Source: an uncultured Leptospiraceae bacterium (GTDB lineage: Bacteria; Spirochaetota; Leptospiria; Leptospirales; Leptospiraceae). Taken from it: a DNA stretch of 10,337 bases. The stretch spans positions 1 through 10,337 of the forward strand of contig CALDSP010000187.1 in NCBI GenBank assembly GCA_937924465.1. The letters are read 5' to 3'. Positions 1-6,315 of this stretch are shown piece after piece; position 1 is the first letter of the stretch, and the number at the start of each line of letters is the position of its first letter. Made by a program: the position numbers and the translations under genes. The notes beneath the pieces are model-generated. The model did not search any database. It was not told the origin of the DNA and saw only the letters and a program-made list of their open reading frames with translations.

Positions 1-23
1 AAAAAATATAAAAATCAAAACTG

Positions 24-53
24 AAAAAATTAGTAGACAAATCGGTCTACTAA
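24..53 (-). terminator. Hairpin with U-tract on the minus strand
   Basis: TTAGTAGAC at 30-38 pairs perfectly with GTCTACTAA at 45-53 across a 6-nt loop. A run of six A at 24-29 directly abuts the left arm. Read on the minus strand this is a 9-bp stem followed by six U, the layout of an intrinsic terminator for leftward transcription, although only three of the nine pairs are G-C. On the + strand no U-tract follows the stem. No minus-strand gene is visible to its right, so what it would terminate is unknown. It could instead be an operator. Confidence 0.4.
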
Positions 54-190
54 ATAAAATATTTCTGTATTTACCAAACCACAAACTCAAACTAAAATAG
101 CATAGATAAATACAATTCTTAGACAAAAAAAATTCCAACTAAAAAGAAAATCCTTGACTCCAAATTTTAAAATTGAAATGGTTACTATGG

Positions 191-215
191 TTAGGTTTTG
201 AAATAAAAAACCTAA
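191..215. promoter_or_regulatory. 9-bp inverted repeat upstream of nuoA
   Basis: TTAGGTTTT at 191-199 is the perfect reverse complement of AAAACCTAA at 207-215, with a 7-nt spacer. It ends about 75 bp before the nuoA start. No T-run follows, so it does not look like a terminator. A partial third copy of the arm, AGGTTTAG, lies at 230-237. It could be a DNA site for a regulator of the nuo operon or a leader-RNA hairpin. The function is inferred only from position. Confidence 0.3.
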
Positions 216-277
216 AATAGAAATTTTATAGGTTTAGCTTCAAACTTTATTCTTATTTTTACTTGTGCTACACCTAA

Positions 278-284
278 AAGGGAG
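278..284 (+). promoter_or_regulatory. Ribosome binding site of nuoA
   Basis: AAGGGAG lies 6 nt before the ATG at 291. It is one of the two strongest Shine-Dalgarno sequences in the window (the other precedes nuoH) and fixes the start of the first gene of the operon. Confidence 0.8.
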
Positions 285-290
285 ACTTGA

Positions 291-668
291 ATGGGTTTAG
301 TTTCAGAAAGTTTAGGTCCTATTGTAGTCCAACTAGCACTTGCTGTTGGTTTTTCGGCTCTTATTCTTACGCTTGCACTTTTAATTAGTCCCCGCAAAAA
401 AAGTAAGCCTCATGATACTTTTGAATGTGGAGTTCAATATTTTGGAGATGCAAGAGGAATTTTTAACATTAAGTTTTATTTAGTTGCAGTTCTTTTTATT
501 TTGTTTGATATTGAGGCAGTATTTTTATATCCATGGGCTGTTAGTTTAGGTAAATTCAGTCAGGCTGGACTAGGAACATTTCTTATGATTGAAATGTTTG
601 TATTCATTGGGATTTTAGTTGTAGGATTATATTACATTTGGAAAAAAGGAGCATTAGAATGGGATTAA
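291..668 (+). CDS. nuoA: NADH-quinone oxidoreductase subunit A (NuoA)
   Basis: Small membrane subunit of respiratory complex I, which passes electrons from NADH to quinone and pumps protons across the inner membrane. NuoA sits at the junction of the peripheral and membrane arms, close to the quinone entry site. The 125-residue product is of normal family length and has three hydrophobic segments, at about 9-33, 59-82 and 96-117. The family's conserved Glu-Cys-Gly (45-47) lies in the loop after the first helix, and Asp-Ile-Glu (73-75) lies in the second helix. The ATG start has a strong AAGGGAG 6 nt upstream. It is the first gene of the nuo operon, and its last 10 bp overlap the start of nuoB. 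Confidence 0.96.
   Translation: MGLVSESLGPIVVQLALAVGFSALILTLALLISPRKKSKPHDTFECGVQYFGDARGIFNIKFYLVAVLFILFDIEAVFLYPWAVSLGKFSQAGLGTFLMIEMFVFIGILVVGLYYIWKKGALEWD
642..651 (+). promoter_or_regulatory. Ribosome binding site that sets the nuoB start
   Basis: AAAAAAGGAG inside the end of nuoA lies 7 nt before the ATG at 659. This favours that ATG over a TTG at 638, which would add seven residues not expected in the family. Confidence 0.75.
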
Positions 669-1219
669 GTGAAGCACTTAGCAAACCTGGTCAACTCATC
701 GCAGACATGGTGCAAATCACCAAGTTAGATGATTTTTTAAAATGGGGGAGAAGCTATTCTCTTTGGCCTTATCCTTTTGCAACTGCCTGTTGTGGAATTG
801 AATTTATGGGCACGGCATGTTCAGATATGGACATAGCCCGCTTTGGAGCAGAGCGTCCTTCCTTTTCTCCCCGCCAAGCAGATATGATTTTAGTTTTAGG
901 AACTATTACGTACAAAATGGCTCCTGTATTACGGCAAATTTACGATCAACTTTCGGAACCTAAGTATGTAATCAGTGTGGGTGCTTGTGCTTCTTCAGGT
1001 GGAATGTTTGACACTTATGGAGTAGTCCAAGGAATTGATCGTTTCCTTCCTGTGGATATTTATATTCCTGGATGTCCTCCTAGACCTGAAGCAATTATTG
1101 ATGGATTAGTGAAACTCCAAGAAAAAGTCAAATCCCAAGGCTTAGAAGAGCGACGCAGAGAAGTCATGCGTAAGATTGAAGAAATCAATGAAAAAAATAA
1201 ACCCTTGGTAGTCAAATGA
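659..1219 (+). CDS. nuoB: NADH-quinone oxidoreductase subunit B (NuoB)
   Basis: Peripheral-arm subunit that holds the terminal 4Fe-4S cluster N2, which hands electrons to quinone. The product has 186 residues. The expected cluster ligands are visible: the Cys-Cys pair 44-45 in ATACCGIEF, Cys110 in SVGACASSGG, and Cys139 in PGCPPRPE. An additional Cys54 lies just after the pair, in the segment that usually reads like 'RYDLDRFG'. The core is strongly conserved (FGAERPSFSPRQADM, 62-76). The last 30 residues are a charged, probably helical tail. The ATG at 659 is preferred because a good AAGGAG lies 7 nt upstream. The gene overlaps nuoA by 10 bp and nuoC by 4 bp (ATGA). The sequence resembles what I recall of Leptospira NuoB. 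Confidence 0.97.
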   Translation: MGLSEALSKPGQLIADMVQITKLDDFLKWGRSYSLWPYPFATACCGIEFMGTACSDMDIARFGAERPSFSPRQADMILVLGTITYKMAPVLRQIYDQLSEPKYVISVGACASSGGMFDTYGVVQGIDRFLPVDIYIPGCPPRPEAIIDGLVKLQEKVKSQGLEERRREVMRKIEEINEKNKPLVVK

Positions 1220-1725
1220 AAGAAAAAATCAAAGAATTTTTAGAAAAAAATTTTGCAGATTATCTATTGGACGGCCCGGAGGTGAAATCAAACATTCCTT
1301 CTTTTTTTATTCGCAAAGAAGGACTTGTAGAAATCATTCAATCTCTCAAAGAAAATGCAGAGCTGAAGTTTGATTTTTTGAATGATCTTACTTGTATAGA
1401 TTGGTTAGGCAAAAGAGAGCCTCGTTTTGAAATGAATTACCTTCTAAAAAGTCCTTCGAATGGTCATTATCGAATCATGCTCAAAGTTCCAGTGGAAGAT
1501 GGGGACTCTCTCCCAAGCATTATTTCTGTTTATAAAGGAGCAAATTGGCCAGAACGAGAGGTTTTTGATTTATTTGGAATTTATTTTGATGGCCATCCTC
1601 AAATGGAGCGTCTTATAATGCCAGACAATTTCCAAGGTCATCCTTTGCGCAAGGACTATCCCTTAGAGGGTTTTGGGCAAGACTATTTAATTGCTGACTT
1701 ACTCCAAATACACAAAGAGGACTAA
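1216..1725 (+). CDS. nuoC: NADH-quinone oxidoreductase subunit C (NuoC)
   Basis: The 30-kDa subunit of the complex I peripheral arm. It has no cofactor and stabilises the contact between NuoD and NuoB. The product has 169 residues, within the usual range for an unfused NuoC. The family signature is clear: NWPEREVFDLFGIYF at 110-124, followed by GHPQMERLIMPD and then GHPLRKDYPL at 141-150. NuoC and NuoD are separate genes here, unlike the fused NuoCD of enterobacteria. The ATG overlaps the nuoB stop (ATGA). No clear Shine-Dalgarno sequence precedes it, so translation is probably coupled to nuoB. A 3-bp gap separates it from nuoD. Confidence 0.96.
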   Translation: MKEKIKEFLEKNFADYLLDGPEVKSNIPSFFIRKEGLVEIIQSLKENAELKFDFLNDLTCIDWLGKREPRFEMNYLLKSPSNGHYRIMLKVPVEDGDSLPSIISVYKGANWPEREVFDLFGIYFDGHPQMERLIMPDNFQGHPLRKDYPLEGFGQDYLIADLLQIHKED

Positions 1726-1728
1726 ACT

Positions 1729-2949
1729 ATGGTAATGTATGAAAAAACGGCAGCCAAATTCCAAGGAAAATTTGAAAATCTTCCTGAAGGACATTTGTTA
1801 GTCAATTTAGGTCCCTCCCATCCTGCTACTCATGGAATTTTACAAAATGTCATTCAGTTAGATGGCGAAAAAATTGTAGACGCAGAAACCATTATTGGTT
1901 ACGTGCACCGTTGTTTTGAAAAACTAGGAGAACGTTACGATTACAACCAATTCCTAGTTTGTACGGATAGAATGAACTATGTCTCTACTCCACTCAATAA
2001 TATTGGTTGGATTTTAGCTGTAGAAGGAATGCTAGGGATTGAAGTTCCTCCGCGCGTAACGTATGTTCGAATGATTATTTCTGAACTCTCTCGTATAATG
2101 GATCACATAGTCTGCCAAGGAATTTTAGGAGTAGACTTAGGAGCTTTTTCTGGATTTTTGTATATGTTTCATCATCGAGAAAACATTTATACTATTATAG
2201 AAAAACTCACCGGAGCAAGGCTCACTACGACCTTCTGTCGTGTGGGAGGATTAGAAAGAGACATTTATCCCGAGTTCATAAGCGATGTCAAAGCCTTTGT
2301 GAAAGGTTTTAAACCTGTTCTGAAAGAGTTTGAAACTTTACTCATTCGAAATAAAATTTTCAATGAAAGAACAGCTGGAATCGGAGGAATTTCTGCAGAA
2401 GACGCTCTAGCTTATGGTTACTCTGGTCCTAACTTGCGAGCCGCGGGGGTTGCACATGACGTCCGAAAAGACTCTCCTTATATGTTTTACGATAAGGTAG
2501 ATTTTGATATTCCTATTGGCGAGGATGGTTCTGTTCTTCATCGTACCCTTGTTCGGATTGAAGAAATGTGGCAATCCCTTCGAATCATTGAACAGTTAGT
2601 AGATGGAATTCCCGAAGGTCCTTTCCATGCCAATGTTCCTCATGTTTTCTTACCAGACAAAGAAAAAGTTTACAATAATATGGAAGAGCTTATTTATCAT
2701 TTTAAAATCATTATGCATGGAATTAAAGTTCCACCCGGAGAATACTATTTTGCAACAGAGGCAGCCAATGGAGAATTAGGATTTTTTATTGTTTCTGAAG
2801 GAGATAAATCTCCGTGGAGAGTTCACGTAAGACGACCATGTTTTTGGTACTACCAATCCTTTCCAGAACTTATTAAAGGTGGTTTAATTGCAGATGCAAT
2901 TGCCACCATGAGTAGTTTAAATGTAATTGCAGGGGAGCTTGATTGTTAA
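1729..2949 (+). CDS. nuoD: NADH-quinone oxidoreductase subunit D (NuoD)
   Basis: The 49-kDa subunit, related to the large subunit of NiFe hydrogenases. With NuoB it forms the quinone-reducing pocket. The product has 406 residues, the usual length. The start of the pocket is seen at NLGPSHPATHG (26-36), where the family's quinone-site histidine lies, and Tyr84 in RMNYVSTPLNN fits the second quinone ligand. RTAGIGGIS (214-222) and NLRAAGVAHDVRKDSPY (235-251) are typical. Two oddities stand out. The motif usually read as His-Arg-Gly has Cys62 instead of Gly (GYVHRCFEKL). The C-terminus ends in GELDC where most homologues end in a GE-D-Arg form. The ATG has AAGAGGA 7 nt upstream; a second in-frame ATG at 1735 is less well placed. 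Confidence 0.96.
   Translation: MVMYEKTAAKFQGKFENLPEGHLLVNLGPSHPATHGILQNVIQLDGEKIVDAETIIGYVHRCFEKLGERYDYNQFLVCTDRMNYVSTPLNNIGWILAVEGMLGIEVPPRVTYVRMIISELSRIMDHIVCQGILGVDLGAFSGFLYMFHHRENIYTIIEKLTGARLTTTFCRVGGLERDIYPEFISDVKAFVKGFKPVLKEFETLLIRNKIFNERTAGIGGISAEDALAYGYSGPNLRAAGVAHDVRKDSPYMFYDKVDFDIPIGEDGSVLHRTLVRIEEMWQSLRIIEQLVDGIPEGPFHANVPHVFLPDKEKVYNNMEELIYHFKIIMHGIKVPPGEYYFATEAANGELGFFIVSEGDKSPWRVHVRRPCFWYYQSFPELIKGGLIADAIATMSSLNVIAGELDC
2931..2937 (+). promoter_or_regulatory. Probable ribosome binding site of nuoE
   Basis: AGGGGAG inside the last codons of nuoD is the only strong Shine-Dalgarno near the nuoE start. It sits 13 nt before the ATG at 2951, which is wide, but only 1 nt before a TTG at 2939, which is too close. 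An ATT at 2942 has good spacing but would be a rare start codon. ATG 2951 is therefore preferred but not certain. Confidence 0.5.
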
Positions 2950-2950
2950 G

Positions 2951-3430
2951 ATGACATACCAATTTTCTGAAAAATCCGAACAACGTTTTCAACAAATAAA
3001 AGATATATTTCCCGATAAACGTTCTTTGATCATTCCATGTCTTTACCTTGTACAAAAAGACAAAGGCTTTGTAGATAAAGAAGCCATGCAATATGTAGCA
3101 AATCGAATTGGAGAGCCAATTTCTTTAGCTCATGTCTATGGTGTAGCTACCTTTTACACTATGTTTAATAAAAAGCCAGTTGGAAAGTACCACATTCAAA
3201 TTTGTGAAAATATTTCTTGTTATATCATGGGCAGTGATGACGTTATGCGACATATCTGTAAACGTTTGGGAATAGAAAAAGGAGAGACCACAAAAGATAA
3301 AAAATTTACTGTAACGGGAGTACAATGCCTTGGAGCTTGTGGTTATGCACCAATGATGCAAATCAACGAAACTTATTATGAAAACTTAGACCTAAAAAAG
3401 GTTGATGAAATTTTAGATAGTTTGGAGTGA
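2951..3430 (+). CDS. nuoE: NADH-quinone oxidoreductase subunit E (NuoE)
   Basis: The 24-kDa subunit of the NADH-oxidising module, with a thioredoxin-like fold that holds the 2Fe-2S cluster N1a next to the FMN of NuoF. With the ATG at 2951 the product has 159 residues, matching the short bacterial form. The four cluster ligands are Cys85 and Cys90 (CENISC) and Cys126 and Cys130 (CLGAC). The upstream helical part carries the family's AHVYGVATFYTMF (60-72). The start is 1 bp after the nuoD stop. An upstream TTG at 2927 would add eight residues but has no ribosome binding site. The gene ends just before nuoF, with which the product forms a heterodimer. Confidence 0.95.
   Translation: MTYQFSEKSEQRFQQIKDIFPDKRSLIIPCLYLVQKDKGFVDKEAMQYVANRIGEPISLAHVYGVATFYTMFNKKPVGKYHIQICENISCYIMGSDDVMRHICKRLGIEKGETTKDKKFTVTGVQCLGACGYAPMMQINETYYENLDLKKVDEILDSLE
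3424..3427 (+). promoter_or_regulatory. Ribosome binding site that sets the nuoF start
   Basis: GGAG lies 5 nt before the ATG at 3433. The alternative GTG at 3427 overlaps this site and has no Shine-Dalgarno of its own, so the ATG is the likelier start. Confidence 0.65.
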
Positions 3431-3432
3431 TC

Positions 3433-4713
3433 ATGGGAGAATTAAAAATTATTACTAAACACATTGGAGAAAAAGATACTCACACATTCAAACATTACCA
3501 AGCAGTAGGGGGATATGAAGCTGCTAAAAAAGCCCTTACTTCCATGACGGGAGATCAAATTATTGATGAAGTCAAAAAATCGGGACTTCGTGGTCGGGGA
3601 GGAGCTGGGTTTCCTACTGGAATGAAATGGGGCTTTATTGATAAAAAAAATCCCAAGCCAAAGTACTTGGTTTGCAATGCAGACGAAGGAGAGCCCGGCA
3701 CATTTAAAGATAGAGTTATTTTAGAACAACTTCCCCACATGATGATTGAAGGAATGATTATAGCCGCCAAAGCAATTGATGCACACAAAGCATTTATTTA
3801 TATTCGTGGGGAATATACTTTAAGCATTGAACGAGTCCAATCAGCCTTAGATGAATGTTATACAAATGGAATTCTTGGAAAAAATGTTTTAGCTACAGGG
3901 TATGAGTTGGATATTGCCGTTTATCAAGGAGCTGGAGCTTATATTTGTGGAGAAGAAACCGCACTCATCAATTCTTTAGAAGGACGCAGAGGGCATCCTA
4001 GACTCAAGCCACCTTTTCCAGCTGTTTCAGGACTTTATGGTTATCCAACGGTTGTAAACAATGTTGAAACCTTCAGTGCCGTGCCTCACATAATAAACAA
4101 CGGAGCAGAGTGGTATGCTAAAATAGGAACTCCAAAGTCCACAGGTACTAGACTTTTTAGTGTCAGTGGTCCCGTAAAACGCCCTGGAGTTTATGAAATT
4201 GAATTAGGCACCCCGCTTATGACTCTCATCAATGAACTTTGTGGTGGAATGCAAGATGGGAAAAAACTACGTGGAATTATCCCCGGAGGCTCCTCTGTGC
4301 CCATCCTCACAGCAGAGGAATGCCAAACGGCCAATATGGACTTTGAATCCATGGTAGAGCATAAAACCATGCTTGGAAGTGGAGCAGTGATTGTTTTAGC
4401 AGAAGATACAGATATTGTAGAAAGCACATATCGACTAGCAGAGTTTTATGCGCATGAGTCTTGTGGACAATGTACACCTTGTAGAGAAGGAACTCATTGG
4501 GTAGCAAATCTCCTACATAAAATTAAAGAAGGACATGGCACAAAAAAAGATTTAGATTTAATTCTTTCTTTGAGTGTGAACATGGAAGGGGGAACGACTA
4601 TATGTCCGTTGGCGGATGCTTGTGTGGGTGCAGTTCGTCCAGCCATTCAAAAATACCGTGCAGAGTTTGAAGCACGTTTAACAGATTCTGAAACCAAAAA
4701 ACACGTTGCGTGA
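3433..4713 (+). CDS. nuoF: NADH-quinone oxidoreductase subunit F (NuoF)
   Basis: The 51-kDa subunit that binds NADH and FMN and carries the 4Fe-4S cluster N3, the entry point of electrons into complex I. The product has 426 residues, the usual length. The nucleotide and FMN region is seen in GLRGRGGAGFPTGMKW (51-66), CNADEGEPGTFKDR (81-94) and GAGAYICGEETALINSLEG (166-184). The N3 ligands are Cys344, Cys347 and Cys350 in ESCGQCTPCREG, with Cys391 in TTICPLADA. The start is set by GGAG 5 nt upstream; a GTG two codons earlier would give a 4-bp overlap with nuoE. Normally NuoF passes electrons to NuoG, but the next gene here is nuoH, 15 bp downstream. No residue is missing that would suggest loss of NADH oxidation. 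Confidence 0.97.
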   Translation: MGELKIITKHIGEKDTHTFKHYQAVGGYEAAKKALTSMTGDQIIDEVKKSGLRGRGGAGFPTGMKWGFIDKKNPKPKYLVCNADEGEPGTFKDRVILEQLPHMMIEGMIIAAKAIDAHKAFIYIRGEYTLSIERVQSALDECYTNGILGKNVLATGYELDIAVYQGAGAYICGEETALINSLEGRRGHPRLKPPFPAVSGLYGYPTVVNNVETFSAVPHIINNGAEWYAKIGTPKSTGTRLFSVSGPVKRPGVYEIELGTPLMTLINELCGGMQDGKKLRGIIPGGSSVPILTAEECQTANMDFESMVEHKTMLGSGAVIVLAEDTDIVESTYRLAEFYAHESCGQCTPCREGTHWVANLLHKIKEGHGTKKDLDLILSLSVNMEGGTTICPLADACVGAVRPAIQKYRAEFEARLTDSETKKHVA

Positions 4714-4728
4714 AGGGAGAGTAAGCTA

Positions 4729-5805
4729 GTGATAGATTGGAATTTAGTTGCAGTTTGGGGAATCAAAAGTGGGCTTTTGTTTTTTATCATCATTACAGGG
4801 TGTGCTTATTACACACTAGCAGAACGAAAGTTTTCAGGTTTTATTCAAGATAGAAAGGGTCCCAATCGAGCAGGTCCTTTTGGAATATTTCAACCTCTAG
4901 CAGATGGAATCAAATTTTTGTTAAAAGAAGAAGTCTTCCCCATTCATGTAAATAAAATAATGTATTTAATTGCACCTGCTATCTCTATTTCATGTGCTAT
5001 TATGGCTTGGTCGGTTGTTCCTTTTGGGGGCACCATTCCTCTACCTGAAGGTTTGGCTCAAGCAGTGGGTTTTGATAAAATTGACTTTCAAGTTGCAAAT
5101 CCCGATACAGGAATCTTATTTCTCCTTGCGATTTCTTCTTTAGCAGTTTATGGAATCATTCTTGCTGGATGGAGTAGCAATAACAAATACTCCCTCATGG
5201 GGGGAATCCGCTCTACTGCTCAAATGATAAGTTACGAACTTCCATTAGGTCTTTCTATTGTCACAGTGATTTTGCTAGCTGGCTCTTTAAAATTAAGAGA
5301 AATCAGTGAAGCTCAAAAAGGACTTTGGTTTGTGTTTACATTACCTGGCTTCATTGCATTTCTTATCTTTAGTGTAGCTATGTTTGCAGAAACCAACAGA
5401 CTCCCTTTTGATTTAGCTGAAGCAGAGTCTGAACTTGTGGTAGGGTTTCATACAGAATATGGAGCCTTCAAGTTTGCTCTTTTCTTTATTGCAGAATATA
5501 TGAACATGATTACTATGAGTTGTGTAGTAACCTTGCTTTTCTTTGGAGGTTATAATGTTCCTTTTGGAATCGGAGCAGGTACATCTTATGAAGGAATTAT
5601 AGGACTTGCTGTATTTACTATAAAAGTACTTTTCTTCGCTTTTGGATTTATTTGGGTGCGCTGGACACTTCCTCGTTTCCGTTATGATCAACTTATGAAT
5701 ATAGGTTGGAAAAAACTCATTCCCTGGGCTCTTGCAAATATTGTATTAGCCGCTACATATGTAGTTTATTGGGGTAAGTACTGGAAAGGAATTTTTGGAG
5801 CTTAA
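4729..5805 (+). CDS. nuoH: NADH-quinone oxidoreductase subunit H (NuoH)
   Basis: Membrane subunit that anchors the peripheral arm and forms part of the quinone cavity and the start of the proton path. The product has 358 residues and about eight to nine hydrophobic helices. Conserved cytoplasmic loops are visible: AERKFSGFIQDRKGPNRAGP (31-50), then QPLADGIKFLLKE (55-67), RSTAQMISYE (161-170), and AETNRLPFDLAEAESELVVG (220-239), whose acidic residues belong to the quinone cavity. The start is GTG with a strong AAGGGAG 9 nt upstream, in the 15-bp gap after nuoF. It is the last nuo gene in the window. In the common order nuoG would precede it and nuoI, J, K, L, M and N would follow; none is present. 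Confidence 0.96.
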   Translation: MIDWNLVAVWGIKSGLLFFIIITGCAYYTLAERKFSGFIQDRKGPNRAGPFGIFQPLADGIKFLLKEEVFPIHVNKIMYLIAPAISISCAIMAWSVVPFGGTIPLPEGLAQAVGFDKIDFQVANPDTGILFLLAISSLAVYGIILAGWSSNNKYSLMGGIRSTAQMISYELPLGLSIVTVILLAGSLKLREISEAQKGLWFVFTLPGFIAFLIFSVAMFAETNRLPFDLAEAESELVVGFHTEYGAFKFALFFIAEYMNMITMSCVVTLLFFGGYNVPFGIGAGTSYEGIIGLAVFTIKVLFFAFGFIWVRWTLPRFRYDQLMNIGWKKLIPWALANIVLAATYVVYWGKYWKGIFGA

Positions 5806-5841
5806 AAATTTAGATTGATTTCAGAATGCAAGAATAAGTCC

Positions 5842-6315
5842 ATGAAAACTAAAGTTTTGAAGGTTTTTATACTTACTCTTGTGTTTATTCTTTGGACTTG
5901 TTCTTCCAAATATAAATACACAAATTCTTTAGATCTAGAAATCTTAAAATCCATTCAAGAAAAAAATTTAAAAAAACTTTTTGAATACTTTGATGATTCT
6001 GTAGAACTTGACTACTCTCAAGACGCATACACAATTTTTAGCAAAACGAGCGATCCCTCCGATCAAAAATCTGAAATTTATTATTATCTATTTGAACTTC
6101 AAAGCGTTCATAAAGAAAAATCTTGGCTTTCTTTTAAAGAAGCTCTTGAAACTTCCTATAAAGTAGAAGCAGAAAACAATGAAGTAAACGAGGATGAGTC
6201 CTATTTTAGAAATATCCATATTTATAATGAAAATGCATACAACCGCATAACGTTAAAATGTTATAGAGAAAATTTATGTAAAATTACAAGTATGCTCATT
6301 TCAAGTTCTAAATAA
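5842..6315 (+). CDS. Small predicted lipoprotein, function unknown
   Basis: I do not recognise a family. The product has 157 residues. It starts with a signal peptide: Lys-rich residues 1-7, a hydrophobic stretch 8-18, then Leu-Trp-Thr-Cys with Cys20 as the likely lipidated residue. Trp at -2 and Thr at -1 do not fit the strict lipobox but would be tolerated by the relaxed spirochaetal rule. The mature part is highly charged and Tyr-rich, with a predicted helical first half and two more cysteines, Cys140 and Cys146, that could form a disulfide. The ATG lies 36 bp after nuoH with only a weak AAGAATAAG upstream. A TTG at 5815 is in frame but would put nine residues before the signal peptide. 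It is probably transcribed with nuoH. Its 3' end overlaps tlyA on the other strand by 8 bp. Confidence 0.72.
   Translation: MKTKVLKVFILTLVFILWTCSSKYKYTNSLDLEILKSIQEKNLKKLFEYFDDSVELDYSQDAYTIFSKTSDPSDQKSEIYYYLFELQSVHKEKSWLSFKEALETSYKVEAENNEVNEDESYFRNIHIYNENAYNRITLKCYRENLCKITSMLISSSK

Larger units (their letters stand above)
1..290. other. A/T-rich non-coding leader upstream of nuoA
   Basis: No credible gene lies here. The only + strand ATG reading frame noted, at 178-201, is a seven-residue peptide with no ribosome binding site. The stretch contains two 9-bp inverted repeats (listed separately) and a perfect 12-bp palindrome, AATTTTAAAATT, at 163-174. It presumably carries the promoter of the nuo operon. 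A TTGACT at 154-159 could be a -35 box, but no good -10 box follows at 16-18 bp. TAAAAT at 213-218 matches five of six -10 positions, but its -35 partner is poor. The promoter therefore cannot be placed with confidence in such A/T-rich DNA. Confidence 0.6.

Noticed and set aside
178..201. Seven-residue peptide frame before nuoA as a leader peptide
   Set aside because: It has no ribosome binding site and no run of one amino acid, and no attenuator with a U-tract follows it.
212..397. Minus-strand 61-codon reading frame over the nuoA start
   Set aside because: It overlaps the clearly coding nuoA and its promoter region, has no recognisable motif, and looks like a shadow frame.
638..658. Longer NuoB starting at TTG 638
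   Set aside because: The added residues are encoded by the nuoA tail and include the Shine-Dalgarno of the ATG at 659.
5413..5691. Minus-strand 92-codon reading frame inside nuoH
   Set aside because: It lies wholly within a strongly conserved nuoH, and its Ser/Lys/Tyr-rich composition is that of a shadow of hydrophobic codons.
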